In this document: in pieces, positions 1 to 9,447 of the stretch
Layout of the letters: each line of letters starts with the position of its first letter
How positions within the stretch are numbered: position 1 is the stretch's first letter
Source of the DNA: Amanita rubescens
Lineage: Eukaryota; Basidiomycota; Agaricomycetes; Agaricales; Amanitaceae
Direction of reading: 5' to 3'
Length of the DNA: 64,000 nt
Assembly: GCA_015039365.1 (NCBI GenBank)
Contig: WION01000114.1
Span: 1-64,000, forward strand
Notes under the pieces: model-generated
Told to the model about the DNA's origin: nothing
The model's input: the letters and a program-made list of their open reading frames with translations, nothing else
Database searches by the model: none
Program-made: the position numbers and the translations under genes

Positions 1-363
1 AACCTAACCATCCATAAAATTATGGCTTTGAAGCGCACCCCACGTGGCTTGCCGTAGTGCCCGTGTCGTACCCTCCTTCGCATAGCTGCTGCAATTGAGA
101 CTAAACCAATCCCGACTGGCGTTCAAGAAAAACTATTTCATTGCGACTGCAGTATTGAACTGAGAATAGTCACCAGTCGAGGTAGATCATGCCTTTTCCT
201 GCTCTTGATGAAGCCTGCACATTCTACGGGGCTCAGCCGTGATATGATCGAACATACTAATGGAATTGAACCCTAGTACGGGGCAAAACATACGAACATT
301 ATCTCCAATAAAACTTATAGTACATGCATTATTGACTGCTAGCCCAAGAGCAAAATAAGCGAG
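1..363. other. left-edge intergenic sequence
   Basis: No coding region, RNA gene or repeat is recognisable. It probably contains the 3' UTR and terminator of the stress-protein gene that ends at 364 on the minus strand. Confidence 0.4.
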
Positions 364-2147
364 TTAAAGCTCCCCACTAAGTCTCTCTCCACCTTGTTTC
401 GCCGCTTCGCTCACCGTTTGGCGAGCCTGACTTGCGTGTTCCTGTGCCTCCGAAACTAGCGACTCCATCTGCTCTGCACGGCTCGCAGCTTTGTCATAAA
501 CGCTCTCTTTAGTGTGTTCGTACTTATCCTTCACACTCTCTGTAGCCATTTTGTATGCCGAATAACCTTCATGAGCCTTCTCGGTTGCATGTTCTTTCGT
601 CTCGTTCCAGGTGCCAGCGAGGATGCTCCAAATGCGACCCAAGCCTTCCTCGGCCTTGTAGACGCCCTCATTCACAATGTCTCTAATCTTGTTAAGGGCT
701 GCCTCTGCGTGGTTTTGTACTTGGATCCACCGAATACGAGTCTCCTCTAACATCGGAGCGTTAGAAGTGAGTTTGACGAAACATGATTGTTTGCTCACGC
801 AAAAGACCCGGACGACTCGTTGGGAGGAACTCTTCACTTATTCCCTTTTCTCGCAAGTAAACGCGAAGGCGAGCGTCGGGCCATACAAGATATTCGGCTA
901 CTCTCGCAGAGTAAACGTTGTACCTGAAGAACGGTTAGCTCTTTGTTGCACTTGGTTATGAAATATCGTACTTATCATTGGCCACTTTGATAAGCTCGTC
1001 GCGCTTGACTTGCGCATCGGTACGCAAAAAATTGTGGTGGATGAGCCAATCCCGAATGTCGTTATCTGACCAGGCGTCCCAGAAGGTGTTACGAGCGGCC
1101 AAGTAATTGTCCCTACGCTCTTTGAGCAAAGAACAAATCGTTTGGGAATACCTCACTCACGATACCATTCTAATCATTTTGTCTCTGGTCAATTGAGCAT
1201 CGCTTTTGACGTAACCGTGCTCCACTAGCCAGTTCTTCAACTGCGATTCCGACCAAGTCGACCAAACAGCATCTTTGACGCTGTAATGATATTTATTCAT
1301 GAACGCACGCAGTTTGTCTCTGTTCTTCTCAGCGCCAGACTTGATGACGCCGTGCGTCACGAGCCAATCATGCTAAAACTCGTGAGCATGAAAATCCGTA
1401 CAACTAAAAGACGCGTCATACCATAGCCGAATCGCTCCAAGCATCGTAAATTGGTTCTGTAACGGTCGCGTACGCATGTTTCATCATAGAAAGCAGCTGC
1501 TCCCTTGTCTTTTGCTCTTCGGGCTTCACCCATCCCTTCTTCTCCAAGTACGACCTCAGCTGACTATCGCTCCAACTCGAAAAAACGTAATCCCTCGTGT
1601 CGTCCAAAACGCGGAAAGCATCCTTCGTAGATTGCGCTATCGTTCCCGTTGCCGAGCTCGCCAAGCTCGACGCACTCTCACTCAGCACGCTCGCCGTCGC
1701 GCTCGTGCGAGAGGCCAACGAGTGAGCAGCATTCCTGAACGAACTATACCTCGCCTTGGCAAGTAACACCAAATGTTCCCGCGGGCCTTTTGGCGCTACA
1801 ATACCTTGTTTGAGGAGGAACTGACGCAGCTGCGACTCGTCCCACTTGTCAAATACATCTTCCCTGATGTCTGTAAATGCTTGTTGAGCAGATTCGTATT
1901 GATCATAAGTCCATTTCGAGGCTGCGTCCCAGTTTTGAGCGACTAGAGACTGGAGATCGGATTGGGACACTGCTGAGCTCGGGACTGCGACATTGTGCGC
2001 TTCTAGCCAAGCGCTTAACTGAGCGGGCGACCACGAGGTGTAGGTGTCCGCATCCTTCGAGTCGTCATCGCTGGATTGCCACCAAGATGCAGTGGCAGTA
2101 GAAAGAACGAGTAGCAAGAAAAAGAAGGAGTAAAACCTGGGCAACAT
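364..2147 (-). CDS. secreted/ER Ish1-Msc1-type stress protein with seven Ish1 repeats
   Basis: Five exons join in frame: 2147-1422, 1372-1161, 1112-972, 923-799 and 746-364, giving about 528 aa with 48-52 nt introns. The chosen ATG (2147) opens MLPRFYSFFFLLL, a clear signal peptide; an in-frame ATG seven codons upstream (2168) would hide it. Seven copies of an Ish1-like repeat follow, each with a W-S/D-x-x-x-L/I-x-x-(W/F/Y)-L core, for example YTSWSPAQLSAWL, FDKWDESQLRQFL, YDAWSDSAMHDWL, WSTWSESQLKNWL and a weak last copy, LVWPDARLRVYL. The C-terminal 100 residues are a charged Ala/Lys/Glu amphipathic helix resembling LEA proteins. Related fungal proteins (S. pombe Ish1, yeast Msc1) are nuclear-envelope or ER stress factors; that role here is inferred from family. 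Splice sites were placed by aligning the repeats with each other. Confidence 0.85.
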
Positions 2148-2609
2148 GATTGTCGGGTTTATCTCCAAAGGATCGTGTTAATATAAGTCGCCACACCGCG
2201 AACTGACGTCACGGTCTGGGTTATGACGCACCCGTTACGCACACAGACACAAATAGAGAGAAAAGGTGCGGATTTTAATTCGTAGAGGATACAGCGAGTG
2301 AAACCAAAAACATCTCAATTGACAGAACGTAGCGAAAAGAAACGTGATGGATGACGGCAGCGAGGAACATTGTGTATAGACAAAAAGTTCGGAAATGGTA
2401 AACAGAAATACAGTGAAACGAGATATAGTCGGTGCCGTCGTCTATTACATGCATATTGTGACAGTATAATGTGCCTCCTTCAGATGGCGTACGAGAAAAT
2501 GCGAGATTTCATGCATGCACAGTGGAAATGTTGCAGTGGAAGAGAAATACCTGAATGGAAGTCGTAAGAAGACAAAAAGAGAGGAAATTACAGCGCATTT
2601 TTTCAATGC
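2148..2609. other. intergenic region between stress protein and importin beta
   Basis: About 460 nt without a supportable gene. It must hold the promoter of the leftward stress-protein gene (an AT-rich TATA-like stretch lies near 2178-2186) and the 3' UTR of importin beta, which also reads leftward. Confidence 0.4.
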
Positions 2610-5600
2610 TTATTGGGTTGCCACTTTGACCATCTAGCACAAATCAACCATTGTACGCGGGCGGAGATGGTGAATACGCACCTCGCGGGTCCAACGCATT
2701 GTTTTCTTTGTTTCTTGTGGCATACGTTGCTTTGATCTGAGCTCTGACGCAATCCAATTGACCAACAGCAAATTCTTGATCTCTCCATTGGGGAAGGAGT
2801 CAGCAATGTCACCAAGTAGACCGTAAGCGAGCTTTGTTAGGGCATCCGATCGTTCCTCGTCTTGGAAGCATCGTTGGAGCAATTCTAGTATTGAAGGAAC
2901 ATATTGGAGTAGGAGGGTGCCTAGACAACGTTGTTAGACCGGATCTTATGACAAGCTATGTACAACGTACCTTTCTCGGTTTTCTTGAAACCAGTCACTA
3001 TCCCAGTGTATGCTTCGAGGATACCTTCACGAAGTTGCCCGACGTACTCCACGAGATCATAGTCAAGCTAAGCATCGTGATCAGTATCACGTCGCACGTT
3101 TTAGCTGCCGTACGCACAGGATTAGGCTCGACACCACCTGCTTGTCTTAGCACGCTCATTGTTGTGTCCAGATAAGGCTCAAATTGGGGACCAGTCGCAA
3201 GGGCAATATCCCCAAAGCAAGAAAGAATCGATATCTTCACGTTGCGACCCAAGGACATCGCTTTGTAGATTCTCCAATAAGACCGTCATGAAAGTGTCCA
3301 GCATATTGAGCACTTTGGTCGGCGAGCGCCCGGGAAATGTCGCCGATGACGCCAACAGCGACCATGCATAGTTGCGTGTCCTCATGTGCCTTGAGTGCAG
3401 GGTAGAGGAACGGGAGGAAGGCTGGGATATACGGCCCAAAGCGGGACTCGAGTGCTGGGCCAGTCTCAGTTGGCTATCGTTAAATTATAGCATATACGTA
3501 CCAGATGCAAGAGATCCGACCACTAGGAATGCATCCTCTAAAACTGTTGAAGTTTTTCCCGCGGCTTGGATAAGTTGAAGAACAACTGTCATTACTCTAT
3601 CGGCAAGGGGTTGAATCCCTTCGTTCAGCTTGCGGACGACAGCCTGTATATTCTTCATGAGATGGATCGCGGTGAAATAGGTACCAACTTACGATAAGGA
3701 CGCTGCATAGGTTGCCCTGCAGCTCGTTCCAATTATTACGGTCATCAATACCGACAATTTGATTCTACGATTGGATTCATTAGCTCGGGTTCCAGACAAT
3801 ACTAGAAACAGGCGCACCTGAAGACTGAGCAATCGCTCCATCCGCGCCAAGATAGTAACCACGGTTTGTTGCACAACCGTAATGACGTCTGCGGGCGCTT
3901 GTGATATGAACGATGTGATAGCTTCATATGCAGCTGTCCTATAGTTGGCCTCGTTCCCAGGGCTATAAAGAAAGAGCTATCATTAACTGACGAGTGGCAT
4001 AAAGAGACAATCAACGGACCTTTCTGTCACGTGGAGTAATGCCTGAACGACACCATCGTAGTACGGGGATAACGGACCCGTCGATGGTGTTTCAGAATCG
4101 TCTTCATAAAACGCGCCAAGCTGGTCAGCAAGGTTCATCAAGGCCCAGCAGCAGTTTGCTGCGATTCGTGGGTTATCCTGCAGTCCAGCCACGAGCGACG
4201 ACACTAGAGCGTGAAGGTGCACGTCTGGCTTAATCGTGCTAATCAGCAGATCACAGATCCGACCCAACGTCCACGCAGTTGTATCCTTGACTTGAAGGTT
4301 GGTATCGTTCATCATACCGATCAACAAAGGCAGAGCTTGGTTCACTAGCGGTGTCAGCACACTGGGATCTGGGCCCTCTAATATCGATCCAAATGACATG
4401 ATGGCCGCTTCACGATAGTGCCAATCGTCGGATTTGATGTGAGCTTCGATAAATGGTATCACGGTTGGGACGATAGCATCTTGGACTGCGCCTGAAAGTA
4501 AAGACAGACAGGTGCCTGCAGCCATAGAAACGTTCCACTCGTCCTCATCTGCATCGCCCACTTGCTTCGTAAGCAAAAGTAACAGGACAGGGTACAATCT
4601 CTGGCAACGCAATCTTGGCGAATTGCTTAGATTCTGTTTCCGGTTGCTCGCCATAGTCCGCGGCCTGGGAGAAACTCAGCATATATTTCCTGAGAAACTG
4701 ATGGGATAGCATACATCTTGTGCTTCAATGGCCAATTCGACTTCTTCCTCACAAACGGTTGACCAAAACTCAATGGCTTGGAGCGCCACCCGTTCTTCAG
4801 GGTGTTTCATGCCCACGACTGTCAACTATAACGACAATCAGCATCATCCTGATCGGTTAGCCCCACACTTACCCCAAACAGTGCCTGTTCCATATACAAT
4901 GACATTTTGTCATAATACAAGCTCATTATTTTTACTAGACACTCGAACGAGCCAACTTGCACATCGACGGAGGGGTTCTGAGTTGCCTCACACACTACTT
5001 GCATAATGTAATTTCGTTCCCCCTGAATAACCAGTCAATATGCGCATTCCAGTCCGTGATACATGTATCACCCACCTCACGTTCAAAATTTTGTCTCACA
5101 AACTCGAGCGAGTTGTAGAGTGCGTGGATAGCTGAAAGCTGAACATCCGCTGAAGGTTCATCTTTGCGGGCACCGTGAATGACGGCAGTCAAGATCTCGT
5201 TTGCTCTCAGCGCCAAAATTTCAGGTTTCTAAAATAGACGCCGTCAGATATACGATCGCATCCATCCACGCACAGCAGGACTTACTATCACTTCGCAGAT
5301 GTATCCAATGGTCTGTAGTGTAGCGATTCTCAAGTTGACATTATCCGCTGTGTTGACGAATCTAAGTAAAATCTCGATCAAGTCCTGCCACTGCCCCTGA
5401 GGGAGTTCTACGCCTGCAATGGCAGCAACGACCTGAGAGGCAAAGTTTCCAGCCTTTTGAGATGAAGAGCCGAGCGTGATAAGCGCATCTTGCTTTATCT
5501 TTGACTTGGCTTCTACGTTGAGTTGAAGCCATCTGCTTGCACATTCGTTTTGTCGTGCAGTTTCCTACAAAGGATGTGTTGAAAAAGCGACGTAAGAGTG

Positions 5601-5934
5601 ATACACGGAGATTCGTACCCGAGCTGTCAAAGCATTCTTCATCGCGAGACCGGCGGCATTTCTGACATGTAAAAGGGCGCTCTCATTGACGAGAACAGAT
5701 GAGAGCATCAACATGTACTCGGGCTATAAAGTCCATTAGATGAAAAGCGGAAAAAGGAGTAGAAAGCAAGACAGACATAATTTTCCCGAGAAGCTGTCTC
5801 GAGCTTTTCTGTGGCAGCCTGACGCGTGCTCGCATCTGAACGGAGTGAACTCGGGGATGAAACGCGCTGTTTGATGTAAGATAGAGATACTAACCGGCGG
5901 AAAGGGTATTTGCGAGAAGGTCATTGGCATTCAT
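2610..5934 (-). CDS. KAP95: importin subunit beta-1 (karyopherin beta, Kap95 type)
   Basis: Multi-exon HEAT-repeat receptor that carries importin-alpha/NLS cargo through nuclear pores and is released by Ran-GTP. Exon 1 starts at 5934 with MNANDLLANTLSA. Recognisable blocks in order are NECASRWLQLNVEAKSKIKQ, GVELPQGQWQDLIEILL, NEILTAVIHGARKDE, DADEDEWNVSMAAGTCLSLL, AIMSFGSILEGPDP, VKDTTAWTLGRICDLL, RIAANCCWALMNLADQL, NVKISILSCFGDIALA and DALTKLAYGLLGDIADSFP. The C-terminus ends TREMVKVATQ after a final intron at 2634-2681. Introns are near 50 nt. There is one anomaly: between FAKIALPEIVP and VLLLLLTKQVGD the frame changes at a CCC run (plus-strand 4590-4592). One base fewer restores the protein, and I see no splice sites that could do so. 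The gene shares a roughly 104-bp divergent promoter with LSM7. Confidence 0.93.
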
Positions 5935-6038
5935 AGTGAGTGAGAGGGGAGTGTGGAGGGAAAAGCGGAGAAGAAGGAAAGAGAGAACCTCGACGCGGCA
6001 AACACGCAGCCGTCGACTTGTTTTGTTCTCAGCCTATC
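5935..6038. promoter_or_regulatory. divergent promoter between importin beta and LSM7
   Basis: The two start codons lie back to back only about 104 bp apart. The interval is purine-rich on the plus strand. No clear TATA box is visible. It must serve both genes, or else the promoters extend into the transcribed regions. Confidence 0.6.
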
Positions 6039-6562
6039 ATGACAGATCGGGTACGTCGATACCCTCTCGCTTCATTTGCCCTGCATATTTACTCTTATCA
6101 TAGGTTCGTGGTCCGACTCGCCTTCCTCCCAGGTCAAACACCACTCCAAGACGTCCTACAGGTCCTCCTCACCCTTCCTCAGGTGAAAAACCAAAACGTG
6201 AAGCTATCCTCGACCTTGCCAAGTATGTAAACGAGAAGATCCGTGTTAAATTTACAGGCGGAAGAGAGGGTACTATTCACCGTTAATCTCAATCAACTTA
6301 ACTTACCATCCCCGACAGTCACCGGCGTGCTCAAAGGTTACGATCAACTACTAAATCTCGTCCTGGACGACGTAGAAGAGCTTATACTCGGTAATGTCTT
6401 AAACCAACACCACGCACATCAAATGACTCACTTCAAGTCATAGAGCCAGAACCTCACACACGCAGCCTAGGGCTAGTTGTGTTACGTGGGCCAACAGTCA
6501 CCATCCTTAGCCCTGTTGACGGATTAGAAGAGATTGACAACCCTTTTGCAGCCCAAGAGTAA
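6039..6562 (+). CDS. LSM7: U6 snRNA-associated Sm-like protein LSm7
   Basis: Four exons (6039-6050, 6104-6269, 6319-6390, 6444-6562) give exactly 122 aa with no internal stop. After a short Arg/Pro-rich start comes KPKREAILDLAKYVNEKIRV, the conserved LSm7 opening, then the Sm1 motif (VKFTGGREVTGVLKGYDQLL, with N-L-V-L-D after it) and the Sm2 motif LGLVVLRGPTVTIL. The tail is LEEIDNPFAAQE. LSm7 is part of the nuclear LSm2-8 ring that binds the U6 snRNA 3' end and the cytoplasmic LSm1-7 ring in mRNA decay. Three introns of 49-53 nt in so small a gene hide it from simple ORF calling. Exon 1 has only 12 coding bases. Confidence 0.95.
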
Positions 6563-6790
6563 TTTAACTCGACGAAAAGCTTACTGGGCCTCGTGTCTGC
6601 CGAATAATCCGTATGAAGATTTGAAATGGCGTTAATAATTGCAATTAAAGCTTGACAATTATAGGGATGTTGTATAGGGGTGTCGTTGGCGTAGATTGAC
6701 AGCCCAAATGTCGTATGTAAATTAGTCTTCTCGCAATCTCCAGAACGGAACATTTTGTTCATGAAAGAACACGTGGAACAGCTATCACAA

Positions 6791-6862
6791 GGCCGCCTGG
6801 CGAAATGGCATCGCGTCTGACTACGAATCAGGAGATTGCAGGTTCGACCCCTGCGGTGGTCA
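6791..6862 (+). tRNA. tRNA-Arg(ACG)
   Basis: Full cloverleaf: 7-bp acceptor GGCCGCC/GGTGGTC, D stem GCGA/TCGC, anticodon stem around loop CTACGAA (anticodon ACG), 5-nt variable region, and T arm GCAGG-TTCGACC-CCTGC, with discriminator A at 6862. Internal A box and B box are present. There is no intron. A T5 run follows at 6868-6872. An identical copy lies inverted at 8930-9001. Confidence 0.96.
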
Positions 6863-6867
6863 TTGTA

Positions 6868-6872
6868 TTTTT
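6868..6872 (+). terminator. RNA polymerase III terminator of tRNA-Arg
   Basis: Run of five T residues six bases after the discriminator base of the plus-strand tRNA-Arg gene, the usual Pol III stop signal. Confidence 0.75.
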
Positions 6873-6967
6873 GCCACCTTTCCACGTGTACGCAGCGGTA
6901 CTTAAGATTAGAAGTAGATAAGACGTCCGCAGCTTGTTTCATTTACCGCAACTTGAATCCTTCAATC

Positions 6968-7392
6968 ATGTGCAAGTATTTTATATCCAACATCTGACTA
7001 TCGTTAACATTGCTAGCACAGCCGAGAAAGTCATCATAACCTTTAAAGACAATGTCACCCCAGAGCAGATCGCGCAGTTTACAAAGAAAGTAAACAGCCA
7101 AGGTAGGGCACAAGTCACGACGCTTTGCACTGTTTGATTGTTCGATCTAGGAGGAGTAGTTACGGATAATCTCAGCAATATCAACGTTCGTATATAGTCG
7201 AAAGGTCAAAAAGTTGATCTAACCACTTCAACAGGGTTTAGCCGCAAATTTACCGACCAGCTTTGTTCCATCGCTTCAAGATGATGATATTATAGAAGCC
7301 ATCGGTAAGTCGATCATCGCTGTACGTCGATTGTAACATGCCATTACAATATCGTGACAGAATCGGATGGCGTCGCAACCATTCAGAAGTAG
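6968..7392 (+). CDS. small I9-type proteinase inhibitor (Pbi2/propeptide-inhibitor-like)
   Basis: Spliced model 6968-6975, 7017-7102, 7151-7185, 7235-7304, 7361-7392 gives 231 nt, i.e. 76 aa plus stop, fully in frame. The protein runs KVIITFKDNVTPEQIAQFTK, then VNSQGGVVTDNLSNIN, GLAANLPTSFVPSLQ, and ends IIEAIESDGVATIQK. This is the beta-alpha-beta fold and closing I-E-x-D pattern of Inhibitor_I9 proteins such as yeast Pbi2, which inhibit vacuolar subtilisin-like proteinase B; the cellular target here is inferred. Exon 1 carries only eight coding bases, and one donor (GTTCGT) is non-optimal. The next-best donor would shift the frame out of the family match, which supports the choice. The gene lies 105 bp downstream of a tRNA-Arg gene. 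Confidence 0.82.
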
Positions 7393-8929
7393 TGTAGCTG
7401 AATGACAATGTAACAATAGTAGTGTAGTCCTGATGTCATACGCGATCTACTAGCAATTGTGGGAAAGTGTGAAAAACAAATGCCGCAGAGGCCGAAACGA
7501 ATTGAACTCTAAAGCCCTCCACCTTTACAGGTTGCGGGTCGTAACGATATCCGTGGGTGGACATGTATATAATATTATAATGAAATACTACGACATAATC
7601 GGATATGCCATCTCCGAACAACTCTGGCGCAGCAAAGTTGCGACAGCGTGCGTGCGCCCGATTGTGTATTTGTAGCATCCGAGACGCGAGTTAACCCAAA
7701 ATCGGCGAGTTTTACATGGAACTCGTCATCCAAGCTGAGGACGTTTTCCTAAAAAGAGAGTCAGCATTTCAATATTGATATCTTTACACTTGTTTTCTAC
7801 TCCAAGTTCTTCTCTGGTCGACATGTCCGTTGATTATCCCTACACGTCGCGGGATCCTCCATTGATTGTGAACCACATCTTAACGCCTTCGTTGCGAGCA
7901 AGACTCGAAGCATGAACATCTTCCGGCTTTAGCTTGTCCACCCTCGAAGACTGCATCCACAGCGCGCTCACGCAGTCCATCAAATCAGCAAAGCGCCTTT
8001 CTTTCGGAGGAATGTATTATGTCCATTTATCTTTGATTAGGGAAAACCAATTTTCCTGCGCTGGTCAACACAGGGTGGTCGTGGCTATCTTAAATTTCGT
8101 ATCTTGGCGCCAGTACTAGAAGGCTGTTCTTCTCAAAATGCCAGACAAGTGGGTTCTTTGAATGTTTTCGTTCAACGGCGATTTTAGTCGTTTTCCGTGC
8201 CCGCACCACACCCATCGTCCAGTACTGCGCCAATGGTGTAGTCCAGCCCCCGGGTAGTCTTCTGAACCACGCTCCACGTCCGTTTCTACGTCCGCTTCGT
8301 AGCCGTCTTGCGAAATGGATGTATTAACGTTTTGGTTTGTTATCGTCCGAATTATGCGGGCCGGCCAGTGAAGTATACCTGACAACGCAGTCAGATGAGG
8401 ATAAGACGGACAGCACGGGTATGGTGGGTACAATCGTCAATCGTCTGAGAACTTGCGGGCAGAAGTGGAGGGAGTAGTTGTGGATTCTGATGGCAGCGTG
8501 CCCGGTCACTTAGATGACGGCCGCGCAACCCTGTCCCGTACAACAGTGTACATACAACCTGGAAGGAAATCATGGGGTCAACGGCTTCGAAGACCAAAAG
8601 CGTAAATTTCACTATATCACAACATCGGTGCCCACAATCCACGGCGCGCACGGGATCGGTTCTCGTTTGGTTCTTGCGGTGGGACCTGCGGGAGTCGGGG
8701 ACCGACGATATCCAGATTCATCATAACCAATTTCACGAGAAGCGGCAGACTGACAGACGACCAAGTGTGTTCGTTGGCAGATGGCAAACCCTAGAAATTG
8801 CAGCCGTTTGAGAGGGTTAACAGAAAAAGTGGGATCGACAGAGCAAGCTTGGTTACATTGCCGAAAGAGTCAACTTGGACTTATTACGTGATCTGGCAAC
8901 TACCGATCAGATGGAAAAAAAATAAGAAC
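7393..8929. other. 1.5-kb region without an assignable gene
   Basis: Between the I9 inhibitor and the inverted tRNA-Arg. Only short open frames occur. The two most coding-like are 8572-8811 on the plus strand, which opens MGSTASKTKS (a possible N-myristoylation start followed by a GTAAAT donor), and 8116-8433 on the minus strand. Neither matches a family I know and neither yields a convincing spliced model. Confidence 0.4.
8915..8922 (-). terminator. RNA polymerase III terminator of inverted tRNA-Arg
   Basis: Eight A residues on the plus strand (T8 on the minus strand), eight bases downstream of the minus-strand tRNA-Arg gene. Confidence 0.8.
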
Positions 8930-9001
8930 TGACCACCGCAGGGGTCGAACCTGCAATCTCCTGATTCGTAGTCAGACGCGATGCCATTTCGCCAGGCGGC
9001 C
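8930..9001 (-). tRNA. tRNA-Arg(ACG), inverted identical copy
   Basis: The reverse complement gives the same 72 bases as the tRNA at 6791-6862, with the same cloverleaf, anticodon ACG and discriminator A. The flanks differ, so the identity is confined to the tRNA itself. The two genes point towards each other across about 2.07 kb. Confidence 0.96.
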
Positions 9002-9447
9002 GTGTGATCACATTGCCCGTTCATAAGTTTATTGCGGCCGTTAGAACGGCGGTCATACCAGTTTAGGGAGTCTATAGAGATCTTCCGTTGCTAGGAAGGG
9101 AAGAAGCGGGCGGAGATTACGCGCACGCGAAACCAGCGGGCCATTTCTTGCAGAGTTGCAGAATGCCTTTTACTGGCACGACGAGCATCCAAGTGTTGAT
9201 GGTATTTAATGGACACCCAGCCTACTGGCGGGACAGGGGTGCTATTATAAAAGGGTAAGAGAAGGAGTAAAACACGTTGTCGGTTGCCACGGCGGAGACG
9301 CGGAATAGAGGCTAAAAGTAAAAATGTTTCAACGGTGGAGAGGATAATGAGTGCGACGTGATTCCGGCTGAAGATGACGAGGGATGTCGGAGTGATGCAA
9401 GTACTGTACATAGTAAGTATGTAAATCATGTCCCTGCAAGTACTTCC
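9002..9447. other. promoter/5' leader of the dual-specificity phosphatase gene
   Basis: No gene seen. The frame of the phosphatase is open from 9358 but has no ATG until 9448, and an in-frame TAA lies at 9319-9321. The region must hold the promoter and 5' UTR, possibly with a non-coding first exon. Confidence 0.4.

Noticed and set aside
6454..6942. 162-aa minus-strand open frame over the tRNA-Arg
   Set aside because: It runs antisense through the tRNA gene and the LSM7 last exon; it has no domain and the opposite strand is explained.
7436..7678. Overlapping ~75-80-aa frames on both strands
   Set aside because: Equal-length frames on both strands without conserved residues; no family match.
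9358..9447. Extended start of the phosphatase
   Set aside because: The open frame there begins at GTG; eukaryotic initiation at the first in-frame ATG (9448) is more likely.
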